Below are positions 27,418-35,610 of a DNA stretch of 64,000 bases, in pieces. Location: positions 1,309,514 through 1,373,513 of the forward strand of contig NZ_CP025117.1 in NCBI RefSeq assembly GCF_002831645.1. Direction: 5' to 3'. The position numbers were made by a program, and so were the translations under genes. The notes beneath the pieces were generated by a model. It worked only from the letters and a program-made list of their open reading frames with translations, did not search any database and was not told the origin of the DNA. Position 1 is the stretch's first letter; the number at the start of each line of letters is the position of its first letter. The DNA is from Olleya sp. Bg11-27. GTDB lineage: Bacteria; Bacteroidota; Bacteroidia; Flavobacteriales; Flavobacteriaceae.

Positions 27418-27642
27418 TTAATCTATAATTTCGTAGTCAATATCTAGTTTTCGTAAAGCTCTTAACGCCGAACCAGAATTTTTATCATTTAGTTCAATAT
27501 CTACTGGGTCACCTTCTAATAAGATATCCGTAAGTTCGTTTGCTAAAGAGTCGCTAACACTTAATGAAATCTCAACAATGCATTTGGATATTGCTCTCCT
27601 ATCTGGTCTTTGAGCGTCACAGGACAATAAATTTATTTTCAT
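27418..27642 (-). CDS. Small conserved-looking protein, unknown function
   Basis: 74 residues with a mixed alpha/beta pattern and an acidic C terminus (GSALRALRKLDIDYEIID). The good codon pattern, the ATG start and the isolated position suggest a real gene. A purine-rich stretch TATATTATG precedes the start. No family is recognised; the LRALRKL helix followed by a short strand is the only landmark. Confidence 0.5.
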   Translation of the reverse strand: MKINLLSCDAQRPDRRAISKCIVEISLSVSDSLANELTDILLEGDPVDIELNDKNSGSALRALRKLDIDYEIID

Positions 27643-27901
27643 AATATAGTTTTATAATTGTAATATACCATTGTTTATGTTAGTTTGAATGGTATTCGTT
27701 TTATTTCTAAATAAATTTCAATTTAAAAAACTTCTAGATTAAAAATATCATTAATAAAGTCAAATTTATTTTATTGCAATGACCTAGTTTATAATGCTAG
27801 ACACGTGTAAATATTGAATCGTTTTTAATTCTGACTTTAAGTGTTCTTTTAGGGGGAATTGTTACAAGAACGGCGTTGTTTGCAAATTATAAATTAGAAA
27901 A

Positions 27902-28327
27902 TTATTTAGTTAAATCTTTTGAGAAGTAAATGCGTCTGTGTCCTTTAGGGAAATTTTTCATTTCGCCAATAGCAATGTATCCATTGTTAAGATAAAATTT
28001 TTCGGCCTGAAAGTCAAACGTGTCTAACATAGCTATAGTTGCACCTTTTTCCTTTGCTACTGTTTCAACATGTTGTAAAATATGAGTTCCGATTCCTTTT
28101 TTTCTATAGCCCTCTCTTACCCATAAAATTTTGATTTCAAGCCTATTACAATACCCTATTCCTGCTAAAACACCTCCTATTTCTAGACCATCTTTGTCTT
28201 TTGCAACAAACTCTAAACGGGTCCAAATGTCAGAAAGTGCAGGCGCTTGATCTAGGTTGTATTCGTTAATGCCGTCAACGATTGTTTTTATGTTTTCTTT
28301 ATCGCAAGTTTCAATAGTAAAATCCAT
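27902..28327 (-). CDS. GNAT-family N-acetyltransferase
   Basis: 141 residues with the GNAT fold. The acetyl-CoA pyrophosphate loop is REGYRKKGIGTHIL (motif A), followed by ATIAMLDTFDFQAEKFYLNNGY (motif B, shown for location). The N-terminal half includes LEFVAKDKDGLEIGGVLAGI. Substrates of such small GNAT enzymes range from antibiotics to protein termini and cannot be predicted here. Single gene, with no evident operon partner. Confidence 0.85.
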   Translation of the reverse strand: MDFTIETCDKENIKTIVDGINEYNLDQAPALSDIWTRLEFVAKDKDGLEIGGVLAGIGYCNRLEIKILWVREGYRKKGIGTHILQHVETVAKEKGATIAMLDTFDFQAEKFYLNNGYIAIGEMKNFPKGHRRIYFSKDLTK

Positions 28328-28385
28328 TGTTCTTTTTATTTTTGGAAAGGTGTTCTAATTAAAACATATATAAGTTAGTCCGTAA

Positions 28386-29156
28386 TTACATATTGTAAAC
28401 ACCGCCGTTAATGTCAAGTGTCGCACCAGTAATAAATCCATCGTATTCAGAAGCTAAATAAATGACAGCTCTAGCTACATCAGCTGCATTACCTGCACGT
28501 TGGATTGGTATCCCAGCAGTTGTTTCTGCTGCGGACTCCTTTGTTGTATGTGTGTTATGAAATGAAGTACCAAGGATAAGACCTGGGGCAACAGCGTTAA
28601 CTCTTGTTCCGTTTGGTCCCAATTCTGTAGATAGTGCTCGTGTTAAAGTTAAGATAGCACCTTTACTTGTAGCATAAGCTAAAGATCCTGGGTGACCACC
28701 TTTACGACCAGCAAGTGATGCTAAATTAACGATACTACTAGTTTCGTTTTTTGCCAAATAAGGTGCCGCAGCTCGTGTTACAAACAGCATCGATGTCAGG
28801 TTAATATCCATTACTTTATGCCAGAATTCGGCTTCCAATTCGCTGAGTAATTTACGAGCAACCAATGATCCTGCATTATTAATTAGTATATCTAAGCCAC
28901 CAAGAGCTTCGACTGTTTTGTCTACTAGTGTATTGGCATCAGCTTCTTTTGTTAAATCTCCGTTTATGGCAACTGCTTTTTGTCCTTTGCTAGTGGCGTA
29001 TGCTGTTAATTCGTTTGCGGTATCAGCACTAGAAAAATAGTGGATAGCAACATTCGCGCCGCTATCAATAAAATGTTTTGTGATGGACGCTCCAATACCT
29101 TGAGCGCCAGCTGTTATTAAAACGTTTTTTCCAGTTAATTTAGTGTTGCTTTTCAT
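28386..29156 (-). CDS. SDR family oxidoreductase
   Basis: The open frame reaches 29222, but the Met at 29156 (MKSNTKLTGKNVLITAGAQG) directly precedes the Rossmann fold and is preferred, giving 256 residues. Motifs: ITAGAQGIGASIT, NNAGSLVARKL, catalytic Ser in NLASLAG, YATSKGA, and the C-terminal GFITGATLDINGGVYNM that is typical of classical SDRs using NADP(H). It reduces or oxidises an alcohol or carbonyl compound of unknown identity. It is not closely similar to the SDR at 26.5 kb. Confidence 0.85.
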   Translation of the reverse strand: MKSNTKLTGKNVLITAGAQGIGASITKHFIDSGANVAIHYFSSADTANELTAYATSKGQKAVAINGDLTKEADANTLVDKTVEALGGLDILINNAGSLVARKLLSELEAEFWHKVMDINLTSMLFVTRAAAPYLAKNETSSIVNLASLAGRKGGHPGSLAYATSKGAILTLTRALSTELGPNGTRVNAVAPGLILGTSFHNTHTTKESAAETTAGIPIQRAGNAADVARAVIYLASEYDGFITGATLDINGGVYNM

Positions 29157-29337
29157 GGTGTGCCTTTTGTTAATAGGGTTGATAATTGCAGTAAAATGAC
29201 GACTTGTCGATATAGACGACATGATTTTATAAATATAATATAATTAGGCTTTTGTTTTTGTATAGCAGACAAAACAATTTTGAGGAGCTTGTATTGTTTG
29301 ATTTAATTATTGAAAAGATAGAGTGGTTTTTAAAATA

Positions 29338-29373
29338 ATAGAAAGCAAATTGAGTGATCAATTTACTTTCTAT
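29338..29373. terminator. Hairpin terminator next to a decayed gene
   Basis: ATAGAAAGCAAATTGA (29338-29353) pairs with TCAATTTACTTTCTAT (29358-29373) with one mismatch. It lies 21 bases past the last stop of the decayed minus-strand gene and is T/A rich on both sides. Its survival supports that the neighbour was once a real transcription unit. Confidence 0.6.
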
Positions 29374-29393
29374 TTTTAATGCAGAAGGAATAA

Positions 29394-30037
29394 CTATCCA
29401 AGATTATATTCAGAATATAATTCAGCAGTTTCTGTTGTATAATCACTATAAAGAATTTGTGCCCAAGCTCTTAAAATAAACCCACCAAAATTGTATGAAT
29501 CTACATCTTGATCAGAGTATATGTCGGCGTCTTCTAGACTGCTTCCGTGACTCCAAAAACAGATTTTAGGTTCTTATAAAGAGTTTAAGTTTTCTGTATC
29601 AATCACAGCGCAATTTTGTCCTAAATCACAGAACTCTAAAAAGCGATCGACAGCGTCTTCCTCTTCATCTTCGATAAAGTGGTCGTACGTAAAAGACGGA
29701 TAATGCAACCTTTCTTGATGATCTTTAGGTTTAACAATTAATAGTTCATCATGTAAGGCATCTATTGGGTCTGTTGTTTTAGAAACACCTTCACGTGGTG
29801 GTTCAAAGATGGCCCATACAGCTTCAGGGTCACCATTCAATCGTTGTCTCCTTGCAGTTTTATAAACAAAGTGCCTTTTTTCCAATCTAAAAACAGGTCT
29901 TCGTTACACTCTAAAATGGTTATAGAGGGAACTCTTTCTAATGTAAAAACGGGATTCAGTTTGGTGAACCACCGTATACGTTCCTGAGTTCTATTGCTAG
30001 TAGCAAAAGAGATGAAAGGACAAACGTAGTTGCTCAC
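29394..30037 (-). pseudogene. Decayed gene of unknown family (frameshift plus nonsense codon)
   Basis: Three collinear coding pieces remain. The upstream piece (GTG at 30037, through PVFTLERVPSITILECNEDL) ends soon after an A6 run on the coding strand (29876-29881). Adding one A joins it to the next frame as DWKKRHFVYKTARRQ. That frame runs to an in-frame TAA at 29574-29576 after NLNSL, yet continues in the same frame as CFWSHGSSLEDADIYS to a TAG at 29394-29396. The protein would be about 210 residues, acidic and rich in aromatics. The family is not recognised. The upstream end touches a group II intron fragment, so the natural start may be lost. Confidence 0.65.
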
Positions 30038-30093
30038 GTACGGTGGTGTGAGAGGCGCACTGCGACTATTTTAGTCGGAGCCGTCTATTCGAT
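30036..30093 (+). mobile_element. Group II intron 3'-end fragment (domain V/VI-like)
   Basis: CGTACGGTG resembles the 3' strand of a bacterial group II domain V. It is followed by GTGTGAGAGGCGCAC, then by a hairpin (CGACT with AGTCG) and the terminal CCGTCTATTCGAT pattern known from group II intron 3' ends with a domain VI bulge. The 5' strand of domain V and the reverse transcriptase are absent. It abuts the decayed gene on the left and the arm TTATCCACA on the right. Recognition is from memory of the motif, not from a covariance search. Confidence 0.45.
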
Positions 30094-30102
30094 TATCCAC
30101 AG

Positions 30103-30472
30103 TTATTTTATCTTAACTTTTATTATTTCGGATTGAAATTTAGGTGAGTAAATTATGAACTTATTTGTAAATGGTGCAATACTTTCAATAATTAAATATT
30201 GTCCGTCTTCTTTCATTTCTTTGAGCTTTTTAATAGTAAATATTTCTTTAAACTCATTAAGTGTGATTTTTGGACTTATTTCAAATAAGTCTCTATCTAT
30301 ACGTTTCTCTATTTTTTCTAGTGAAGCTTTCCATTGCAATTGTTGAATCTTTTTTTATCATTTTCATGAGATTCATGTAGGAGTATGGTTTAGCAACTTC
30401 TCCTTTTTTATTGAAATTGATAACGTTAATTTCATTTTCTTTCTCACAAATTTTATCTAATATTATTCCATT
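30103..30472 (-). pseudogene. Truncated, frameshifted gene fragment
   Basis: The coding strand opens after a stop at 30473-30475 and reads GIILDKICEKENEINVIN through NLMKMIKK to an A7 run (30350-30356). One extra A there would continue it as KIQQLQWKASLEKIEKR to the end IIKVKIK. No start codon is evident, so the 5' part is missing or belonged to the gene just upstream. It is lysine-rich and helical, and no family is recognised. The last codons reach the left arm of the cassette-like unit. Confidence 0.5.
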
Positions 30473-30476
30473 TTAT

Positions 30477-31070
30477 TTAATGTTGATTATATTGGCATTC
30501 ATTCAAGGTTATGTTTTTTCCAATATTATTTTTTGTTAATTCAACTTTATCATAGCCGATTAAGTAATTTAACTTAAACATAACAAAGCCAATTATCTTC
30601 TCATTTTCAGAGAATTCACTTTTAATGACAGTTTTAAAAGCTATTTTTCCATATCCGTTATGCGAATTATAAAAGGTGTTTAATTCAATTTTTTTTCCGT
30701 TTTCTTTAATTAGATGATTTTCCATTAAATTTATCGAAAAAATCCCTGCTGTTTGTATGTTAAATTTATCTGTTAATTTTCCGGCTAAAACTAATTGATT
30801 TTCTTTGTTTATATTTAATTGTGCAGTTCTCTTAGCTAATTTTGTGCAAGAGGCTATTTGTTTCCGCGAAATTATTTCATTAAAAAACTCATTTTTTATA
30901 TATTCCTCATTTTTAAAAGCATAGTGAGTAGTTTTATTAAATCTAACCGAATGTTGAGCATGTAATACTTTAATATAAAAATATCTTTGCTCTTCTGTTA
31001 TTTTTTGACTAAATGAATTTAAGCTTAAAAGTAAAATTAGTAATGTTAGTTTTCTAATCAGGTTTTTAAT
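30477..31070 (-). pseudogene. Exported protein gene with lost start codon (ATG to ATT)
   Basis: An uninterrupted frame of 197 codons begins with a good signal peptide, KNLIRKLTLLILLLSLNSFS followed by Q, but the codon where ATG is expected is ATT (31068-31070). The first internal ATG is 115 codons in. ATT is a rare start codon elsewhere (infC), so weak expression is possible; loss of function is simpler. The mature part begins KITEEQRYFYIKVLHAQHS and contains no recognised domain. The gene occupies a unit with complementary ends TTATCCACA and TGTGGGTAA. Confidence 0.55.
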
Positions 31071-31078
31071 TGTGGGTA

Positions 31079-31200
31079 ACGTTTATGTAAAAGAATAGCT
31101 GTGAGTTTGTATGCGAGGATTTCCCGAAGGAAAATCAGATGTTACAAACTCGCAACTACCTTTGATTAAGTACTAAGCCGCAATTATTTTTATACGGTGT
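31079..31200. repeat. Palindromic spacer a (attC-like)
   Basis: The spacer begins at AACGTTTATGT after the arm TGTGGGTAAC and carries an inner inverted repeat GAGTTTGTA (31103-31111) with ACAAACTC (31144-31151) around a small hairpin GATTTCCCGAAGGAAAATC. It ends ATTTTTATACGGTGT, directly joined to a group II intron-like 5' sequence. Other spacers in the window end in the same way (TATACACGGTGTTA). Confidence 0.6.
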
Positions 31201-31385
31201 GTGTACCCTGAACGGTCCTCTTTTTATTTAGAGAAAAATAAATAATTAATGTAGAGGGTGCAAATCCTTTGTGTGCAAGAGCAACGTCTTGTAGCATTAG
31301 TAAGTGGGAAGGATGCAAACTGCGAGGTTACACCTGAAGGCTATTTGTGATTGATTAATGAGCAAATATTACCACTACCACTACA
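31201..31385 (+). mobile_element. Group II intron 5'-end fragment (domain I-like)
   Basis: It starts GTGTACCCTGAACGG, close to the GUGYG 5' consensus of group II introns. It continues with GAGGGTGCAAATCC, TAGCATTAGTAAG, GGATGCAAACTGCGAGGTT and CACCTGAAGGCTA, a succession I know from domain I of bacterial group II introns. No intron-encoded protein or 3' domains follow. The fragment lies just after GGTGT of a palindromic spacer, the same position the 3' fragment has relative to its own unit. Confidence 0.5.
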
Positions 31386-31423
31386 TATGCTATTGTTTTT
31401 ATGCATTGTTGTATGTTAGTGCT

Positions 31424-32344
31424 TTATTTCCAGTTGTTTATCTTTTTATTTATTAACTTCGAAAGTTTTTCAGCACCTATCTCTGATAAATGGTCAGCAT
31501 CGTAGAAGTCTTCAGCAATAAAATTCGAATCATCAATTAAGTTAAGGTATAAACAGTTATCGTATTCTGAAGCAAATTCTTCTGAAGTTTCAATTGTAAT
31601 TTTCAATTGATTTGCATTTAAGTTATTACGAAATGTTTTGAAAGCAGGAGGGTTTAAAAGTAATAAACGAATGTTTCGATCTTTACATTCATTAATGAAT
31701 AAGTTTAAAATCAGTTTATTATCATTAAATATATTTTGAAATTCGTCTGAATTAATATCGTACGTATTTGCATATGCTCTGTTTTTACCAGTTTGAATCA
31801 GGTCATGGGCATATTCTGATTTAAAGTTAGTGCCCCAACCAAGTTTTGAAGATATTATATTTTGTTTTCCAAATATATAGAATAAAACCAATCTCTCTAA
31901 ATTGATATTTAATCGATTACTAAGAATTTCCGAATGATCAATAATTAATTTTGAATGCAAATCAAGGTATAGGATATAATTTTTTACACGCCAGGATTCA
32001 GGACCATTGCGAAGGTTTTCCCAGAGAGAAAAATAAGAAATTGGTAAAACAATGGTTTTTAAGTTTTTAAATTTATATTTATGAAATATCTCGTAATCAA
32101 AATTTAATGTTTGTGAAATATAACTGGCGTTAAAAGTTTTACTTGTAAAATATTCAGGATTAAATCCATATAAAGAATGTGAACTTCCTAATATTAGCGT
32201 TTCTATCTCAGAAGAATGTTCATCTAAATATTTCTTTTTGAATAAATAATCGTTTGGAATATTTCTTAAAAAAATTTCCATTATTATAGCAATAACTATA
32301 ATTGGAAGTGAAATGTATATTGTTTTTGTTATAAACTTTCGCAT
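31424..32344 (-). CDS. SGNH-type acyltransferase partner of MBOAT (AlgX/DltD-like)
   Basis: 306 residues. One N-terminal membrane helix (TIYISLPIIVIAIIMEIFL) is followed by an exported domain. The SGNH block I serine is in LILGSSHSLYG, about residue 54, and the closing Asp-His pair is in DADHLSEIGAEKL near the C terminus. Such proteins take an acyl group moved across the membrane by an MBOAT protein and put it onto a polysaccharide or teichoic-type polymer. The gene starts three bases after the MBOAT stop, so the two form one operon. The target polymer is not indicated; no glycan genes are near. Confidence 0.72.
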   Translation of the reverse strand: MRKFITKTIYISLPIIVIAIIMEIFLRNIPNDYLFKKKYLDEHSSEIETLILGSSHSLYGFNPEYFTSKTFNASYISQTLNFDYEIFHKYKFKNLKTIVLPISYFSLWENLRNGPESWRVKNYILYLDLHSKLIIDHSEILSNRLNINLERLVLFYIFGKQNIISSKLGWGTNFKSEYAHDLIQTGKNRAYANTYDINSDEFQNIFNDNKLILNLFINECKDRNIRLLLLNPPAFKTFRNNLNANQLKITIETSEEFASEYDNCLYLNLIDDSNFIAEDFYDADHLSEIGAEKLSKLINKKINNWK

Positions 32345-32347
32345 AAA

Positions 32348-33796
32348 TTAAAATTGAAAATAGATAAATTGTTGTTCTTTACCGGCAAACCAAATTATTG
32401 CAATGATAATTGCATAATACACAGTATATCGTAAAGGTGGTGTCAACTTAATACCTAAATTGGCAATTGCATATTGCTCTTCTCTTCCTTTCCACTCAAT
32501 TAGTATGAAAATTGCGACAAGAATTATTGTTGTTAAGGCTCTTCCCATTTCAGTAAATTTTGGCACTGAAAAAAGAGAAGGTGATAAAATTTCAGAAATG
32601 TAACTTATTGCGTGCCCAATATTATTTGCTCTGAAAAATATCCACGCAAAAACGGTTAAACCAAATGTTAGCATCATAAACATAAGTTCTTTTATGCTTG
32701 GAAAAACCTTACCTTGAGCTACTATTTCAAAATTATTGCGATTGTTGTTGGTTAATAAAAGGGGTAAGAAGTAAATGGCATTTAATGCACCCCATACAAC
32801 AAATGTCCAATTTGCCCCGTGCCAAAAACCGCTTACAATAAATATAGCAAAAGTATTTCTAACTTTCATCCAAGTACCACCACGACTACCGTCTAATGGA
32901 ATATATAGATAGTCTCTAAACCAAGTTGATAGGGAAATATGCCAACGTCTCCAAAATTCTGCAATGTCTCTTGAAAAGTAAGGAAAGTTGAAGTTTCTCG
33001 TTAAGTCAAAACCGAATAGCCGAGAAGTTCCAATAGCAATGTCTGAATAGCCAGAAAAATCACCATAAATTTGAAATGTAAAAAATAAAGCACCAAGAAC
33101 TAATGTGCTTCCGTTTAAATCTGATGAATTGTTGAATATTTGGTTTGCAAATTCCGCACAATTGTCCGCAATAACAATTTTCTTAAATAGGCCCCAAAGT
33201 ATTTGTCGCATTCCATCAGCGGCTTTTGAATATTCAAAAGTCCGTTTTTTACAAAACTGTGGCAGTAAATGGGTTGCTCGTTCTATTGGTCCAGCAACCA
33301 ATTGAGGAAAGAAACTAACAAATGCTGAAAAGGCAATAAAGTCTTTGGTTGGTTCTAGTTTTCTTTTATAAACATCAATTGTATAGCTCAATGTCTGAAA
33401 AGTATAAAAGCTTATTCCTACTGGTAAAATAATGTTGAGTGAATTTGCTTTTATCTCAGTTCCAAAAAATGAAAAAGCAGTTATAAAATTGTCTAAGAAA
33501 AAATTATAATATTTAAAGAAACCAAGAAAACCAATATTAATTACAATACTTGTCCAAAGTAAAAATTTTCTTTTGGTTTGATTTTCTTCTATTCTTAGTT
33601 TCCGACCAACAGTATAGTCTACTATGGTACTGAATAATATCAGAGATAAAAATCTCCAGTCCCACCAACCATAGAACAAATAACTTGCTGCAACTATTAG
33701 AAAATTTTGCAGTTTCAAGTTGTTGTTTGTTACAAACCAGTAAACTATAAAAACTATAGGTAAGAAAATTGCAAAGTCAATAGAGTTAAAGAGCAT
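32348..33796 (-). CDS. MBOAT family O-acyltransferase (AlgI-like)
   Basis: 482 residues, about eleven helices, usual length for AlgI. Family landmarks: FYGWWDWRFLSLI, LPVGISFYTFQTLSYTIDVY, FFPQLVAGPIERATHLLPQ, FWRRWHISLSTWFRDYLYIP and the catalytic His in SGFWHGANWTF. It passes acetyl groups from cytoplasmic acetyl-CoA across the inner membrane to an extracellular polymer, working with the SGNH protein encoded downstream. The pair occupies one cassette-like unit bounded by AGTGCT and AGCACT and is the longest cargo in the array. It is the only cargo here with a clear biochemical role. Confidence 0.9.
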   Translation of the reverse strand: MLFNSIDFAIFLPIVFIVYWFVTNNNLKLQNFLIVAASYLFYGWWDWRFLSLILFSTIVDYTVGRKLRIEENQTKRKFLLWTSIVINIGFLGFFKYYNFFLDNFITAFSFFGTEIKANSLNIILPVGISFYTFQTLSYTIDVYKRKLEPTKDFIAFSAFVSFFPQLVAGPIERATHLLPQFCKKRTFEYSKAADGMRQILWGLFKKIVIADNCAEFANQIFNNSSDLNGSTLVLGALFFTFQIYGDFSGYSDIAIGTSRLFGFDLTRNFNFPYFSRDIAEFWRRWHISLSTWFRDYLYIPLDGSRGGTWMKVRNTFAIFIVSGFWHGANWTFVVWGALNAIYFLPLLLTNNNRNNFEIVAQGKVFPSIKELMFMMLTFGLTVFAWIFFRANNIGHAISYISEILSPSLFSVPKFTEMGRALTTIILVAIFILIEWKGREEQYAIANLGIKLTPPLRYTVYYAIIIAIIWFAGKEQQFIYFQF

Positions 33797-33856
33797 AAAT
33801 TAGGTCTATTCTTTTAATGTTTGTTTTAGCACTGTCCTTACTCTTAGTCTGACGGA

Positions 33857-33983
33857 CAAGGTGGTTGTGTATGATTTCGGTACGTGTGTAAGCAACTAAA
33901 TTAGCAAATAAAAACCTCCCATTAGTGAAATTCTGCCGAATTTCACTAATGGGACAAAACAATCATATTAATTAGTCACCTTG
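33857..33983. repeat. Palindromic spacer b (attC-like)
   Basis: The outer arms are CAAGGTG (33857-33863) and CACCTTG (33977-33983). The centre is a perfect 16-bp inverted repeat, CCCATTAGTGAAATTC (33918-33933) with GAATTTCACTAATGGG (33938-33953). The layout and several segments (TGTGTATGA, AAGCAACTAAATTA, CATATTAATTA) recur in the spacers at 36.4 kb and around the IS110 element. Confidence 0.8.
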
Positions 33984-34297
33984 TTGCCACGCGTCAAATT
34001 CCGCTAATTGATTTACGTTAACACTGTAATTCCGTTTGAGTGAAATTCAACACAACAGTTGAAATTCGGCAATAGATTCATCCGCTTTTAATTCGGTTTT
34101 GAGTGAGGTTCAATAGTCTAAATTTTACACAAACGTGCTTAAATTCCGCAAACTATATAAGTTCCGTTTGATTAGAATTCCGCAAGAGGGAAATTCAATT
34201 TATAGCAAGTTTTTCGGAGTTTGAATCGGCGGAAATTCGGTGATTTTAAAGTCCGGTTTTTTCAGTTTGAGTGGAATTCCGCTATGCTTGGCAACGT
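33981..34297. repeat. 317-bp non-coding repeat unit, copy 1
   Basis: Runs from TTGTTGCCACGCG to TGCTTGGCAACGT and matches a second copy at 36.55 kb over exactly the same length with scattered substitutions. Its ends are complementary (GTTGCCA and TGGCAAC). It contains at least four related motifs of the form CGTTTGAGTG-AATTC (near 34031, 34092, 34161 and 34262) and no convincing open frame. Treated here as a non-coding cassette flanked by palindromic spacers. Confidence 0.85.
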
Positions 34298-34389
34298 GAT
34301 TGTGTATGGTTAGATTCTGTGTTAATTTACAACAAAATAATCATATTTTTTTTATATTTTTATTTTTCAAAACGGTTTCGAGCTAGTTT

Positions 34390-35438
34390 CTAAAGGGCGG
34401 TTTCTATTTCTAATAGAGTTGCTCTTTTTTGTTGCTCATAATTTTGAATGAAACCTTCTTTGTTTTTATAAACGACATAAATTAATTCTAATAATTTTCT
34501 TTGAACAGCAATCAGTCCTTTCATTTTTACACCACTTTTAGCCGTTAATCTCAAATATAATTCTTTATGGGATTTATTATATTTTACTGCAGATAATGAT
34601 GGTAAATGTATCGCTTTTCTCAAATTACGATTTCTTTTTTTTGATATCCTTATTTTAGATCTTATAGATGTTCCAGATTGTTTTTCTTTTATATCTAAAC
34701 TTGCATAACTGGTGATTTGTTTTTTATTTCTAATCAGTTCAAATCCATTTGTTTCTGCTATAACAATTACCGCTGTTAGCATCCCTACACTAGGAATTGT
34801 GCAAATATTTTTTAATTCTTTTTTTAATTGAGTATCCTTATTTACTATGTTTTGAATTTCTATCTTAATCTCCTTTTCTTGTTGGTTAAGAAATTCAATT
34901 CTAGTTTTTAAACGCTTTAAACTACTTTTATTAGGTTCTGCTTCAGTTTTTTCGGCATGCAGTTGGTTCTTTACAATTACGCGTTCATCTACTATTTGGC
35001 TTCGCTCTCTTGTAAGTTGCTGTAGCTTTTTGAATACTTTTTTTGGTTTTGTCCAACACTCTAATTTTCGTTCTAAACCAAATTGACAAATGGCTTGTGA
35101 TGCTGTTTTGTCAGTAATGGTTCTTACATTAAGAGTTCTCATATAATTACTAATCTTATTTGGTAATACGATAGTTAAATTACATTTTTTTTATCTAAAT
35201 AATACGCGAATTTTTGATGATAAACACCTGTTGCTTCCATTACAAACTGTAGCTTTATCTCTTTATTTATAATTGGATCTAGCCATTTGAGTAAGGCAGC
35301 AAAACCTATTTTATTATTTTTAAAGACTTTGTAAGCATAAAGATCTAACGTGAAATCATTATACATTTTTCCCAGAGTTACTACTAGTTCTTTTTGAGCT
35401 ACGTCAATACCCAAGACTTGTTTTAAGATTTGTTTCAT
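34390..35438 (-). pseudogene. IS110-family transposase, split by a frameshift at an A8 run
   Basis: The N-terminal piece (35438-35175, 87 residues) carries the RuvC-like start VLGIDVAQKELVVTLG and VMEATGVYHQ. The C-terminal piece (250 residues from 35142) carries the helical region LTRERSQIVDERVIVKNQL, the Transposase_20 block ICTIPSVGMLTAVIVIAE and KQITSYASLDIKEKQSGTS. The Ser in that block is the family's catalytic serine candidate. The break lies at eight A residues (T run 35185-35192 on the plus strand). One more A joins the frames as DKKKCNLTIVLPNKISNYM, with no residue lost. The element is therefore probably inactive, or the run allows rare slippage. Confidence 0.85.
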
Positions 35439-35610
35439 TTTACATGGTTTTTAATAGCATATAAAGTGAGTATCTTTCCTCGTTTTTTCTCCTAGTGGAT
35501 ATTCTGGATATAATTATTTATAATTATTCCTTACATTCTGTTCAAACTCTAAAAGATATAAAAAAAGTGAGGTGATTTCTAACCAACAATATACTTTTAG
35601 AGTTATTTAG
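35439..35610 (-). ncRNA. Candidate IS110 bridge-RNA region
   Basis: This non-coding region lies between the transposase start and the element end. In IS110-group elements this position encodes the bridge RNA that pairs with target and donor DNA. A perfect 10-bp inverted repeat is present, ACTCTAAAAG (35546-35555) with CTTTTAGAGT (35594-35603). The guide loops could not be deduced by eye. If the element belonged to the IS1111 group, the RNA would lie at the other end. Confidence 0.35.

Noticed and set aside
35160-35200. Programmed frameshifting as the normal mode of the IS110 transposase
   Set aside because: IS110 transposases are single-frame proteins as a rule, and other A runs in this area are also one base short, so decay or error is more likely; kept only as a possibility.
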